From Haliclystus octoradiatus (lineage: Eukaryota; Cnidaria; Staurozoa; Stauromedusae; Haliclystidae): a stretch of DNA of 64,000 nt. The stretch covers positions 24,131,793-24,195,792 of the forward strand of contig OU744449.1 of NCBI GenBank assembly GCA_916610825.1, given 5' to 3'. Positions 11,275-23,122 of this stretch are shown piece by piece (within the stretch, counting starts at the first letter, position 1; the number at the start of each line of letters is the position of its first letter). The notes beneath the pieces were generated by a model. The model did not search any database, was not told the origin of the DNA, and saw only the letters and a program-made list of their open reading frames with translations. The translations under genes were made by a program, and so were the position numbers.

Positions 11275-11879
11275 AATGTTCAAATTAATCAATGCGATGC
11301 ACTACGTACCTATGGCGTACATGCATAGCCTGCATCGATTGTAGATAAAGGAAAGCTTTTTATTTCACGCTAGAAACTGTCAGAATGCCAAACGAGGCAG
11401 GAATTTTTTTTAATTTTTTAATTTGCAGTGAAATTACCATATTTAGCTGATATTATTGTGGATGACAGATTTATATCTGAGGTAATTGTATAATGTGTAG
11501 CATAAAGAAGCCATATTTGGCAACAGAATTTTACGAAGTGCTTTTGTTATACAGAACTTGATTCGGAAGAATTGATAATTCAAACATTAGAAAATACTAG
11601 TCCTACCGGTATTGAAATATGGTAGGTCTATCCTTCTTTTCAGCCAGAAGTTTTTTCTTTGCTTGGGTAGTCTGTACATCAGCGTATAAAATCCTGTACC
11701 AAGCGTTCCTACTGAATTTTTAAGAAGTGTGGTTTCCTGTCATTACCTAGTTTTTTTATTTTGTTTTTGTAAATATTTAAATGATTGTGTTATATAACTT
11801 TTTCTGTTAACAAGCTTACTGAGTTCATGAACTGTTGCTCATAAAAAAGTTAATGAATGAAAATCAGACCATTTAGGAT

Positions 11880-11970
11880 TTCATCATCATCATCATCATC
11901 ATCATTTATTCAGAACCTTTAAGTTATACAAACTTTTTTTCAAAGGACTGATATTTGTAAACAGTTAATG
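11880..11970 (-). repeat. 3' end of a non-LTR retrotransposon (minus orientation)
   Basis: Read on the minus strand the sequence runs ...TTCTGAATAAATGATGATGATG, an AATAAA-bearing end followed by a (GAT)n tail. The same arrangement, with the shared block GGACTG(A/G)(T/C)ATTT upstream, occurs at 44768-44932. The family (CR1/L2-like style) is an inference from the tail alone. Confidence 0.5.
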
Positions 11971-12632
11971 AACATTTAACCGCCTGTTTTTCATGAACCA
12001 CTTCACAAACTGTTCATGAACAGCGGTGAAACAGTTTGTAAAAATTGGGCCATTTAATGTCCATGAACTGTTTTCACGTAGGTTCTGTTCATTATTTTAT
12101 AAGCCAATCAACAGAGACTACTGAATAACTGGTGACAATGTGGCATAAACAAGAAGTTTGCAATTATATTTTCAAAGACTGAGCTGATGAATGATACAAA
12201 AAAAATTACTTCTACGTACAACTGCTGTTCTGGCCAAAATGACAAAATGAGGACTATATGAATTATTTCTAAGTTAACTGAGTTGGTCTGTGTTAAGTCA
12301 AACGCAAAAGACTAAATGTGAATTTATTCTTATCAACAATTCTCATCTGGATTGGGCTCATAAAGCTGATGAGCTTACAACGCTATCCAACAACAGACTA
12401 ACTTATAAATGACAAAACAAACTAAATTACGTCATACAAGGCTAATTATTAATTATATTGAATCTAATTACATGAAAATGAGGCTAATTAATACAAATAT
12501 GAGACTATACAAAAACTTCTATAATATCGCTATATCATGCTGTTTTCACCCAAACAACTTCTGTTAAATGTTATAAATGCAAGTCCCAATACTCATTTTA
12601 TTCGTATCAGTAAGTTTCTACTTATTAATCGT

Positions 12633-12887
12633 GTAATAAAAGTAAGCGATAAACACTCAGTCTGACTCAATCAAATCTCGGCTTTTCCCAGCAGCATGTT
12701 GAAAAGCTATTGTTATTGCTTTTGTGTGAAACAAGCTATTGTTATTATTGCATCCTGTTTCTAGCATTTTGTAAAACTTTAAACTCATGTATTTTAATAA
12801 TTTTTCTTTTTAAGTAAATTTCTGAAGATGACATAAGCAATGTCGAAAGCTCAAACAATGTATATTTTATCGCTTACTTTTTATTAC
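12633..12887 (+). mobile_element. Penelope-like terminal fragment with inverted ends and hammerhead-like core
   Basis: Inverted ends GTAATAAAAGTAAGCGATAAA (12633-12653) and its near-complement (12866-12887). Just inside the right end lies CTGAAGA, a GACAT/ATGTC stem and CGAAA (12822-12849), the same layout as the better-preserved element at 60956-61569. The Penelope assignment is inference from this layout; there is no coding sequence. Confidence 0.45.
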
Positions 12888-14733
12888 TCACTTATTTTAT
12901 TGTTTTTTCTTATTTTCAAATTACTGTCAGATTTTTATACTAATAAATAATTTGCTAATGAATTGCTACCTATTTAAAGGAGCAAACTGACCGGCAGGCG
13001 CTACACACTTAGGATCACGTGCATGCTTATTGTTATAACACAATGTTCATTGTTGACATAAATTAGGCCTGCGTATAACAATTGTTTCAAAGCCAGACGG
13101 TTGAATTACGCTAAACATAAATTCAACTTGTGCTCGCAGCGGTCGCCTGTCAATTTTGCCCCTTCGAGTGCGGCGTTTAATACAAGCCTTAAATAACTGT
13201 GCATGTTGACCTCTGCAAACAGGCTGTCTTTCATCAGAAGACCCTTTATTGATAAAATTGACTGGCACCACAAATATATGAATGTTTTTTATAAGAATTA
13301 TAAATTTTTCGAAAGCTCTCCATATGATCCATATCTGAGCATAATGGGTCAATAATATGCATATGGTGAAATTATTTTTAACAATTAGCCCTCGTCAGAC
13401 AATCAGTGTACCTGTTTAAAGCAGCCACCTCTCGTTAATGACCACTCATCTTTGTCTTGAAAATGACATGTTTATGGAATGTTATGTATCTAGTGGATTC
13501 TACAATGAAATAAACAATATGATATTACAATATATATAAATGTAGCCTACCAATTACACATTTCGTGTGATGGGCTCAAAGTTTTCGAAGAATAATGACG
13601 TAATTTTCCAAAGTTATGCAATTTATAATGGCCGACAAACTATTGTTTATTGATTTGCTCAAACCGGTGCATGACATTTTTGCCAGACGAGACAGATGCT
13701 GAAGAAGAGTGCAAAATGGAGACCGTAGTAACATACTATAGATCAGTTTAAGTTGAGTATTACTCAAAAACTTAAAGACTTCGCTGATTCTAAGCAAACA
13801 AGATGTGTTTTGACATTTCAAGGTAATTCCATCTCAATTATCATGTGACCTGTACATCTACTGATTGTTCTTTTGCTAACAAAAGTTTACTTGTAGGATG
13901 TAGTAATGTTAGAATGTAGGCCCTTCTTTCTGGTTCATAGCCTAGCCTAACAATTAAGCATGCAGCATATGCTCAGCTAAATTAATATCAATGCTCCGTT
14001 CCTGTCTGACCTTCATATATCAGGCGCCTAGCTATAGTGTAGGCTACACAGAGCCTGGTTACATAGCATACTCATGATATCGAGCTTGCTCTTGCTTGGC
14101 ATGCAATCATTAAATTCAATGTTTCATGTAACCTACTATACAAAACATGCCGACAGGTCCTAAACGCGGAATACGGAAAACATAGAGAGACTTTTGGAAG
14201 AGTTAAAATAGAGGCTTTATAATTTTGAATATCAGAATAAGACTACGGTTTTGATGATCTGCCGCCTTTCCTGCTATTTATTTAGCAGGGGAAAAACACA
14301 AGTACTGTATAGACAATGAACATGCGGAAAATCTGTGGATTCATACAGTCTGGTACAAGGGGAGTCCCCCAGACGAATCACAGACAAAAAAAATGAGATA
14401 ATCTCGAATCACGAACAATGCAACTTGGTAGATTGTGGGATTGTTTGAATGTGAGGGAATGTTTTGAGCTTCTAAACTAATGTTAATATTTTCGAATGGA
14501 ATCTAAATAGGCCTATCCTACACACACAGTAGTAGAGGCCTAGTACAGTAATTAAATCACAAATAACAATTAGGAATCTAGGCTTTTCACAGGTCACAGG
14601 ACAGGAACATATATAAATCTCTTACAAATCCCAACAAATGTGAATTCCAAATCACAGATAACGGAGAATGAAATAGGCAAATATTAAGTCAAAAAGTAAC
14701 CAAGGTATGACCCTCATTAAATTAATAGCCTAT

Positions 14734-15193
14734 TGTAGAAACTAATTTACCATATTTGTTGTCATGGTAACTTGTTAATTCACATTGTCTTTGTCATCAC
14801 CATAGTAACATTAATATTGTCATACGGTCATACAGCACATGTCAAACTATTTCACATTCACTGTCATAGTTCCTGTCATGTTGTCAATTCACTAATGGTT
14901 ATTTGTCTGTTGCCCTAATTTAGTGTTATATTGAGTGTCTGTATTGTGATTGGTCAACTTGTAATCATTGCTGTGTTTTAACTAATCTTGTGCTACACTT
15001 CCCATCCACTGTTCGTCTTGGGGCCACATAGTACGGTCGTAATAGATTGTTATTAAAATTATACGCTGTAGTTTTCTCTTGGCCTACTTCTTGTCTTGTT
15101 GTTCTTGCGGTCTCAAGCGGACAGTCAAATACAGTTACAGTCCTCTGAAGTCAACGTTAGGCTTTGGAAAGCAAAGCAATTATCTCAATAACA
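14734..15193 (+). repeat. 5' LTR of the BEL/Pao element
   Basis: 460 bp, TG...CA bounded, matched base for base by eye to 21545-22004. It should hold the element's promoter; a TTATTAAAATTATA stretch lies near 15050-15063. Confidence 0.9.
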
Positions 15194-15921
15194 TGGTCCG
15201 TTTTTGGAACCTGAATCAGTGGTAAGTTTTTTTTGTGCTTATTTGTTAGCACTCCTTGAGTAGTTATTTTAGTTTGTCTTTTAGCATACTAGACAAAAAC
15301 AGAACGCCGTTTCTATTAGCCTGTATCTCAGATTAGATCAGGGATTGAAACAATCCTAGAGTTTTCTTTTGTGCATTGAAAGCACTTTAGAATAGAACGC
15401 AATTTTTTGATCAGTTTTCTTTGTGTTTTTTACAATTAAATTACGCATTAGAATATAACGCATTTTCAAGTTTCTTTTTACTTTCTGAATTAGTTTTTTG
15501 TTTATTTAGTAGACATCTTCTCTTTGAATATTCCTTTGTTTCCGATCGTTTGACTTTAATCGTGATATATATATATCGGCCCTCTTGCTTATTGGCACGA
15601 TTCTTCAATAATATTTACTCAACTTTTTAAATTATTTTTGCTAGCGTATTGTGTTGTTTTGCTCATTGGCTGCAGACTTTGATGCTTAAGAACATAATAT
15701 AAGTCTATGCCGCATAGCTTAGTAAAGATATAGTATATTCTGTGTGGGATATCAATCTGATTTTCTCTGATCTTTTGACGACTTTGGCCTGATATCAGCA
15801 TTTAGGTCTACAACCAGGCTAGATGCCCAAAACAATGCTTCTTTGTTCTGCTTTTGTGTTTATTTTATTTTGTTAGGTTCCAGTACGTGGTAATAATTTG
15901 GTCTGGCTTGGTTGGCACAGC

Positions 15922-18900
15922 ATGAGCAAAAGTAAAGCAAAAGCAGAAATGTACTCGGTGAGTTCAGACGACTTTCTTCGGGAAGCAAACGAATTTGATC
16001 ATGCGATCGCACAAGCCGCTAGGAATGTTTCCAAAGTAAATTCAGCAACAAGAAAATACATGATTACCAGGTTAGAGCGTTTGTTTTCAAGTTTAACTAA
16101 TGCGACGTACTCTTTAGCCCACGAATCTCCTACCGATATTTCTGTAGAAATAAGTGAGCAATACATTCATAGGGAGGCACTATTTTATCAAACTATCGAT
16201 TTATTACATTCAGTGACTCCTGAGTCACCAGGGTTAACAAGTTCTTTCGTAAATCAGGCTCGTCAATATTCTGATTCCGACGAGATGCGAAATAAATCTG
16301 CAGTTCCTAGAAATCCTAGCAATTTGCCTTCAGTAAGCAAACAAACACCGTCAAGTAGAAAAATTAAGCGACACCATGTCAACAAAGGCGGCGCTCCTTT
16401 AGATCAAACAAATGTGTTAACAACTAATAAAAGCGAGTCAATTTTAGCATCAATTGCAGATGCGTTATCTGCAATGCAAATCAAGCTTCCCACGTTTTCT
16501 GGTATAGCCATTCAATATCAAGATTTTATTTCTTCCTTTAAAGCACAGGTTGATAGTAGGCATACGTTAAGTTCTGCAACAAAATTCCATCATTTAGTAT
16601 CACATTTATCACAAAATGCCTTGTCATCCGTAAACTCATTGCCTCGTGATGATGAAGGGTATGCAACAGCTTTATCAACATTAGACAAATTGTATGGAAA
16701 CTCACACAAAATTGCTAGAGCACATTTAGATTTACTTTGTATTGATGAGCCAGTGTCGTATAAATTTCCGCTAGAAGTAGAACGGCTTTATCATCAATTA
16801 TTAGCTGCTTCTTCCACCTTCGATAGATTGAAATATAATAATGATGTAAATTCTACATCCACGCTTTTGAAAATTATAGATCGTCTGCCTGAACATGCTC
16901 AGTATCGTTGGCGAAAACTGAACAATTCACAAAAAACTTTGGCCACTTTTCATGATTTGGTTTTATTCATGGAAAAGGAGACAGATTTTGTCAATGATCC
17001 AGTATGGTCACGTTTAAGTCACAAAGCAACGGTACATCCTTCCAAAAATATTTCTTCAATAAATGTTACCACCAATCAAAATTCTTCAAGTAGTAATAAC
17101 CCTTTTTGTGTATTTTGTGATCAAAATCATAAATCTCGAAACTGCCCAAATACTGGTTTATCGCAAGATGAAATAATCAAAACTTTAAAAGATAATCAGC
17201 TATGTTTTCGCTGCTTTTCCCCTGGTCATTTTAGCCAGCGATGTTTTTCACGAACAATATGTTCCATCTGCAATAGAAGGCATCATACGTTTTTACACAA
17301 AAATGCTCCAACCTTTGTTCAGACTGCACCTGCAGCAGTCACCAATACTATTCATACTTCGTTAGCAGACAGTGCAAAAGTACTATTACCTGTTGTTGTT
17401 TTAGATGTAATCGGACCAAATGGATCCACTCAAGTAAATGCATTGCTTGACACAGGAAGTCAATTTACATTAATAAATGCATCTATATGCCAAAAATTAG
17501 GAATTGAAGGACATGTTGACACGTTGAATTTCAATACTGTGTCCAATACCAAAACTGTTCAACAGTGTGAACGGGTTACAGTCCCAGTAAAATCTTTGAC
17601 CAAAAATTGTTTTCGATTGACCAATGTTGCATCCGTGAAAGGATTATTTTTACCTTATATTTCCAACATTCCTCCTTCTATAAAATCCCTTCCCCATATC
17701 GCAGAGCATGTTTCTAATTTTGCTCAGGGACGCCTAGATATGCTGATTGGAGCCGATCACAGTGATCTCATCCTTCCAACAGAAACCATAAATGGAAGCT
17801 CTACTAAGGAGCCAATTGTCATAAAAACGCCTTTAGGGTGTTCTCTTTTAGGAGGGGAAAGTAGTTGCAAAAATTTAAGTTCTTCTGGTGGAATTAATGT
17901 GATTGCCAATAATTTAGAAACTCCAACCCTACAATCCTTTTGGAACGCGGGTGATCTGTCAGAGGAATATTTTGGTTTGGATAAGCCATACTCCCAAGAT
18001 GATCTTTTTGCTATACAAAATTTGAAGAGCTCGTTAAAAGTTGTAGAAGGGCATTTTCAAGCCGATCTTTTATGGAAAAAAGATTTTACAGGGTTACAAA
18101 ATAACGAAATAGTTGCCAAGAAACGTTTGTCTTCATTAGTTAGAAAATTTGAATTTGATCCTAAGTTCAAGGAAGATTACTGTAAGGTGATGCAAGGATA
18201 TATCAATGATGGTTGTGCAGCTCTAGTTCAAGATCCGTCTTTAAGTTCTCGTTATACACATTATTTACCCCATTTTGCTGTTTTTCATCCACGTAAACCA
18301 GATAAGCTGAGAATAGTTTTTGACGCTGCATGTAAATTTCGACAACAATCATTAAATGACCATCTTTTGTCTGGTCCTGATTTGTTAAATTCACTTGTAG
18401 GATGTCTGTTGCGCTTCAGAGAAAATCGATTCTGTGTCCTCAGTGATATCAAAGGCATGTTTCATTGTATAAAAGTAACGCCAGAACACACAGACGCCTT
18501 TCGTTTTCTTTGGTTTTTAGATAATGATTTTTCAAAACCTGCAGTATTTAAAATGCTTGTTCATGTTTTTGGGGCAATTAGTTCCCCAACTGTTGCAAAT
18601 GAAGCTTTGCGCAGTATTGCCAACTTTGTTGAGGATCCAAACATTAAAGCAGCCATAAGGGACAACTTTTATGTCGATGATTTCCTTTACTCATCTGATG
18701 ATTTACTAATAATGAATGAGGTTGTGTCTAAATTGTATGTTTTATTGCAAAATTTTGGTTTTGTTTTGACCAAATGGATAACAAATGCACCATCTGTTTT
18801 AAAACATATTCCTGATGTTGATAAATCTGCCACCCAGGTCAAATTAGATTTAGGGGAAGATGCTTCTCAAAGAACTTTAGGTGTTGTCTGGGACATTAAA

Positions 18901-21375
18901 CAAGATATCCTTCAATTTGAATTACCATCAAAGCTAGAAGTTACTGACACGAAACGAGGAATCCTTTCCTTAATTAGTTCTATGTTTTCCCCTGATGGAT
19001 TTCTTTCACCAATATACTTAGTTCCCAAATTAATTATGCGTTCCCTGTGGGCATTGAAGATCGACTGGGACGAACCACTACCACCTGACCAAGCGTCAGA
19101 GTGGAAAGAATGGTTGGATGGTTTAGCATCCTTATCTAAAGTGTCTTACCCAAGATGTTTGAAAGGCCCTGATGTATTATCTTCACATAGCTCTGTTAGT
19201 ATTCACACCTTCTGTGACGCAAGTCAAGACGGGATAGGTGTTGTTAGTTATGTAAGAGTTGATCGTAAATTAGAAAGGGGGGAGGGAAAAATTAATGTTG
19301 ATTCTGGAGTATTTTGCAGGTTTCTTTTTGCTCGCTCACGCTGTGCTCCGATCAAGTCAGTAACCATCCCACGTCTGGAACTACATGCAGCTACATTAGC
19401 GGTAAGGACAATCAATCAAATCAAACCTGAATTGCGCATGAAAGTAGATAAGTTTCATTTCTGGAGTGACTCCATGACAACTCTTGCCTACATTAGAAAT
19501 TCTAGCAGGCGCTTTCCTGTTTATGTAGCAAATAGAATAAGTGAAATTTCATCTAGCACTTTCCCTGATCAATGGCACCACTGTCCTGGAAAATTGAATC
19601 CAGCTGACATTGCTTCAAGGGGAATCATGCCCTTGGCTTTTAAGGAGTCTATGTGGACTGAAGGTCCTGATTTTTTGAAATTGGATGAATCTTTATGGCC
19701 TTCTTTACCAAGTAAAACTATTGATAAGGCTGAAATTGAGCAATTGTCAAATGCTGTTACAAATATTGTTTCCATTGATTCTGATAACCCTATTGCGTCT
19801 TTGATTTGCAAAACACGCTCGTTTTTCAAATTAATATGCATTGTTGCAAGAGTTTTGATGTTCATCTCCAATTGCAAAAATTCTGTGAAAACAAACAATT
19901 TGTCAAATAATAGTTACAATTTAAGAAATCGAAATGTTAAAAATGTTGTTGTTTCAAATGTTAAAAATGTTGTTGTTTCAAATGTTAAAAATGTTGTTGT
20001 TTCAAATGTTGATGTTTTAACTGATAACTTATTGTTAGAAAGTAAGAGTGTTGTTGTGAAATGTGAACAGTTAAAGGCCTATCCGAAAGAAATCAGTGCA
20101 CTTAAAAATAAATCAAAAATACCGGTAAATAGTAAAATTCTTTTATTAAATCCTTTTCTTGACGACCGAGGAATTATTCGTGTTGGAGGAAGATTGGAAA
20201 ATTCGAATCTTCCTTATGATGTTAAACATCCTATTCTTATTCCGAAACAATGTTTTTTGGTAAATTCAATTGTTGAGGATGCACATTTATCTTTGAAGCA
20301 TACCGGTGTTATGTGTATTGTGAATTTTATCAGGCAACATTTCTGGATACCTTCACTAACTTCTAAAGTAAAACAAAGAGCTCATGCATGTATCCCTTGC
20401 CAGAAACTACATGGACGTCGAATGGAACAATTCATGGCACCTTTACCTCATGACAGACTAATACAGACATTCCCCTTTGACGTAACGGGGGTAGACTACT
20501 TTGGGCCCTTTTATGTAAAAGTTTTAAGATCTACTGTTAAGTATTGGGGGTGTATTTTTACCTGCATGTCAATTCGAGCTGTCCATTTAGAAACCTCCTC
20601 CTCCCTAGACACAGATAGATTTATTTGTGTACTGAGAAGATTTTTAGCTAGGAGAGGAAAACCTAGTAAGATTATATCTGATAATGGGACCAATTTTGTA
20701 GGGGCTGAGACCGAACTTAAGGTGGCGATCTCCAATTGGGATCAAAACCGTGTTTCGCAGTTTCTTCTATCTTCAGGAATCACATGGAAATTCAATCCTG
20801 CCGGTGCTCCTCATCATGGTGGTGCGTGGGAAAGATTGATTCGATCTGTCAAACATTGCCTGAAAACTGTCCTTGGTAACCGATCATATGACCTGGAGAC
20901 GCTTCAAACATTGCTCACAGAAGTAGAAGCTGTTCTAAATTGCCGCCCTTTGACTGTTCTATCAAATGATCCTTTGGACCTGGACCCTTTGACGCCAAAT
21001 CATCTGCTGTTGTTACGGAATGGTGTGTCTCAACCCCCTGGTACGTTTGACGATTCAGATATGATTCTAAGAAAACGCTGGAGAAAATCGCAAGCCCTCG
21101 CTGACTCGTTCTGGACAAAATGGAGTCAAGAATATGTCACCCTTCTCCAAGCAAGACAGAAATGGAAAACCTCCAAACCAAATATCCAAGTTGGAGACTT
21201 GGTTCTAGTCATGGATGATAATTTGGTTCGTTCCCAATACCCAATGGGAGTTGTGATAGATGCGCCTGATGGGAAAGATGGTTTGGTACGCCAAGTTAAA
21301 ATCAAAACTGCAACTGGTCAGCTAGTGCGTCCGCTGACGAAGATATGTCTCTTGGAGGGACAACCCTGTAAATAA
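15922..21375 (+). CDS. BEL/Pao gag-pol polyprotein
   Basis: One uninterrupted frame of 1,817 codons from ATG 15922; in-frame sequence extends a few codons upstream without an ATG. Domain order: gag with a Pao-type N-terminal region (to about 390); Cys knuckles CVFC near 396, CFRCFSPGHFSQRC near 428 and CSIC near 446; aspartic protease LLDTGSQF near 508; reverse transcriptase with LSDIKGMFH near 840 and catalytic FYVDDF near 916; RNase H with FCDASQDG near 1097 and FWSDS near 1180; integrase with an H2C2 finger (HTGV...CIPCQ, about 1460-1495) and catalytic D-D-E (GVDYFGP, SDNGTNF, GGAWERL); and a C-terminal pol-associated domain (GDLVLVMDDN). There is no envelope gene. No stop or frameshift is present. 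A 24-bp triplication sits between RNase H and integrase. Confidence 0.95.
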   Translation: MSKSKAKAEMYSVSSDDFLREANEFDHAIAQAARNVSKVNSATRKYMITRLERLFSSLTNATYSLAHESPTDISVEISEQYIHREALFYQTIDLLHSVTPESPGLTSSFVNQARQYSDSDEMRNKSAVPRNPSNLPSVSKQTPSSRKIKRHHVNKGGAPLDQTNVLTTNKSESILASIADALSAMQIKLPTFSGIAIQYQDFISSFKAQVDSRHTLSSATKFHHLVSHLSQNALSSVNSLPRDDEGYATALSTLDKLYGNSHKIARAHLDLLCIDEPVSYKFPLEVERLYHQLLAASSTFDRLKYNNDVNSTSTLLKIIDRLPEHAQYRWRKLNNSQKTLATFHDLVLFMEKETDFVNDPVWSRLSHKATVHPSKNISSINVTTNQNSSSSNNPFCVFCDQNHKSRNCPNTGLSQDEIIKTLKDNQLCFRCFSPGHFSQRCFSRTICSICNRRHHTFLHKNAPTFVQTAPAAVTNTIHTSLADSAKVLLPVVVLDVIGPNGSTQVNALLDTGSQFTLINASICQKLGIEGHVDTLNFNTVSNTKTVQQCERVTVPVKSLTKNCFRLTNVASVKGLFLPYISNIPPSIKSLPHIAEHVSNFAQGRLDMLIGADHSDLILPTETINGSSTKEPIVIKTPLGCSLLGGESSCKNLSSSGGINVIANNLETPTLQSFWNAGDLSEEYFGLDKPYSQDDLFAIQNLKSSLKVVEGHFQADLLWKKDFTGLQNNEIVAKKRLSSLVRKFEFDPKFKEDYCKVMQGYINDGCAALVQDPSLSSRYTHYLPHFAVFHPRKPDKLRIVFDAACKFRQQSLNDHLLSGPDLLNSLVGCLLRFRENRFCVLSDIKGMFHCIKVTPEHTDAFRFLWFLDNDFSKPAVFKMLVHVFGAISSPTVANEALRSIANFVEDPNIKAAIRDNFYVDDFLYSSDDLLIMNEVVSKLYVLLQNFGFVLTKWITNAPSVLKHIPDVDKSATQVKLDLGEDASQRTLGVVWDIKQDILQFELPSKLEVTDTKRGILSLISSMFSPDGFLSPIYLVPKLIMRSLWALKIDWDEPLPPDQASEWKEWLDGLASLSKVSYPRCLKGPDVLSSHSSVSIHTFCDASQDGIGVVSYVRVDRKLERGEGKINVDSGVFCRFLFARSRCAPIKSVTIPRLELHAATLAVRTINQIKPELRMKVDKFHFWSDSMTTLAYIRNSSRRFPVYVANRISEISSSTFPDQWHHCPGKLNPADIASRGIMPLAFKESMWTEGPDFLKLDESLWPSLPSKTIDKAEIEQLSNAVTNIVSIDSDNPIASLICKTRSFFKLICIVARVLMFISNCKNSVKTNNLSNNSYNLRNRNVKNVVVSNVKNVVVSNVKNVVVSNVDVLTDNLLLESKSVVVKCEQLKAYPKEISALKNKSKIPVNSKILLLNPFLDDRGIIRVGGRLENSNLPYDVKHPILIPKQCFLVNSIVEDAHLSLKHTGVMCIVNFIRQHFWIPSLTSKVKQRAHACIPCQKLHGRRMEQFMAPLPHDRLIQTFPFDVTGVDYFGPFYVKVLRSTVKYWGCIFTCMSIRAVHLETSSSLDTDRFICVLRRFLARRGKPSKIISDNGTNFVGAETELKVAISNWDQNRVSQFLLSSGITWKFNPAGAPHHGGAWERLIRSVKHCLKTVLGNRSYDLETLQTLLTEVEAVLNCRPLTVLSNDPLDLDPLTPNHLLLLRNGVSQPPGTFDDSDMILRKRWRKSQALADSFWTKWSQEYVTLLQARQKWKTSKPNIQVGDLVLVMDDNLVRSQYPMGVVIDAPDGKDGLVRQVKIKTATGQLVRPLTKICLLEGQPCK
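19936..20007 (+). repeat. Three exact 24-bp in-frame repeats in the BEL pol linker
   Basis: The unit gttaaaaatgttgttgtttc plus aaat is repeated three times and codes for NVKNVVVS three times. It falls between RNase H and the integrase zinc finger, a region expected to be flexible. The 24-bp length keeps the frame. Confidence 0.9.
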
Positions 21376-21544
21376 AGACAGTAGCTTGTCGCAATATGTA
21401 ACCCTGTTGGTTAAATTAATAATTAATTTCTAAGAAATAATTTTTTATAGTACGCTACATTGATAAAATAATTGTTACTTTTCAGTTTGTAAATTAGTTT
21501 AAATACGTTTAATATGAAAGACCAAGATATTTCATGGTGGGGAG

Positions 21545-22004
21545 TGTAGAAACTAATTTACCATATTTGTTGTCATGGTAACTTGTTAATTCACATTGTC
21601 TTTGTCATCACCATAGTAACATTAATATTGTCATACGGTCATACAGCACATGTCAAACTATTTCACATTCACTGTCATAGTTCCTGTCATGTTGTCAATT
21701 CACTAATGGTTATTTGTCTGTTGCCCTAATTTAGTGTTATATTGAGTGTCTGTATTGTGATTGGTCAACTTGTAATCATTGCTGTGTTTTAACTAATCTT
21801 GTGCTACACTTCCCATCCACTGTTCGTCTTGGGGCCACATAGTACGGTCGTAATAGATTGTTATTAAAATTATACGCTGTAGTTTTCTCTTGGCCTACTT
21901 CTTGTCTTGTTGTTCTTGCGGTCTCAAGCGGACAGTCAAATACAGTTACAGTCCTCTGAAGTCAACGTTAGGCTTTGGAAAGCAAAGCAATTATCTCAAT
22001 AACA
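21545..22004 (+). repeat. 3' LTR of the BEL/Pao element
   Basis: 460 bp, identical by eye to the 5' LTR, preceded by a purine-rich tract (GGTGGGGAG) and followed by the CCTAT target duplication. Confidence 0.9.
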
Positions 22005-22009
22005 CCTAT

Positions 22010-23122
22010 CATCTAATGCCTTCAGGAGGTTTCTTGAGGCCCGAGCGAAGCGAGGGGCGCAGCCCCGAGCTCAGGCAAGGGGCCGCGAAGCGACCCCGAC
22101 AGCCAGCCCAGATCCGCGCATACAGAGTCAAAATTCAACCAAGGATACTGGAGACCCAAATTTCAGCCGATAGTTTCTCCTGCGCGCTTTACAAAGATGA
22201 TGTCTGTGTCGCAAGAATGTTCCACTAGTTATTAGCATCGTGGTTCTGTTTTTATCAAGATCGATGATGTATTTTATTTGATATGAATTTTTAAACTTTT
22301 CCTTTTCTGTGATACCCTTTGTTCTACTCTTTTGTCTTTCACAGTTTTTTACAGTCACATGGTCTTGCGATTTTGTCCTCTCGCTGGTGTGTTGTGCTTC
22401 CGGGCACGTAATTCTAGCGCTGTCACGTTTACACATGGTTGTTAATTGTTACCCTCATTGTTGTTGCTAGCTGATTGCACCTATTGTTGTTTTTTATTCA
22501 CTATGTTATGCTCTGCTAAATTTGTCAAGTTTAATTATTTTATGCACAAGGAAGTAGTGCTTTCAATCAATATTGAACGTGATTGTTTCTGCCTAAGTAT
22601 GGAATGATTCTGTTAGGCCGATAGTGATTTTTTGCACTAAAAGGCGGTTATGAGGAAATGGGCTTTTCACTAGAGAGTTGTGCCTACTGGACTGCATGTT
22701 TGACACCAACTATTGACTGTAAAATACTTTCTGGGGTTCAAAGAACTTCCTGACGGATGGGGAAAGATCTCTGCTAATTATTTCTTTCTTTGCATTTGTT
22801 TAATTCAACGTTATTAAGATTAGGGAACATTAACATCGCCAGTTAGCATTTAAGAGAGCTTGTGCTCTGCATCAATAAATACATAAATACATCGTGATCA
22901 ATTCAATCATCAAGCTATCAGGTCAACCCAGTCTGCGAACAGTTATTTTACTAAATACTTATCAGGTTATAAATTTGTGGGCATATATTTGTGTGTGACA
23001 TTCTTATAATGAAGTTACTTTACTGATTTTTCCGTACGCAAACACAAACTTAATCGAAAAAATGGCATTTAAACAAAGTTTTTCATCAAATAAAGTTGTT
23101 TAATCGTGTTGACTAGAGAGAT
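22010..23122. other. BEL-MMD intergenic region
   Basis: Begins with a GC-rich palindromic cluster (about 22036-22110: GAGCGAAGCGAGGGGCGCAGCCCCGAGC and GGGGCCGCGAAGCGACCCC hairpins), unlike the AT-rich surroundings. The rest is unremarkable and should contain the MMD promoter. No TATA box was singled out. Confidence 0.5.

Larger units (their letters stand above)
11275..14733. other. MPG-BEL intergenic region
   Basis: Contains the MPG 3' UTR, a LINE-type 3' tail (11880-11970), GTTCATGAAC palindromes (11985-12075) and a Penelope-like fragment (12633-12887). From about 13000 to 14733 I see no supported gene or repeat; the 13047-13352 and 13576-13821 minus-strand ORFs have no recognisable features. 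Confidence 0.5.
14734..22004 (+). mobile_element. Complete BEL/Pao LTR retrotransposon
   Basis: 7,271 bp bounded by 460-bp LTRs (14734-15193, 21545-22004) that start TGTAGAAAC and end CAATAACA and look identical. The flanking 5-bp sequence CCTAT occurs on both sides (14729-14733, 22005-22009). A TGG primer-binding start follows the left LTR directly (15194) and a purine-rich tract (GGTGGGGAG) precedes the right LTR. One open gag-pol frame lies inside. This is a recent and possibly active insertion. Confidence 0.95.

Noticed and set aside
18203..20735. Minus-strand ORFs within the BEL element
   Set aside because: Antisense shadows of the gag-pol frame.
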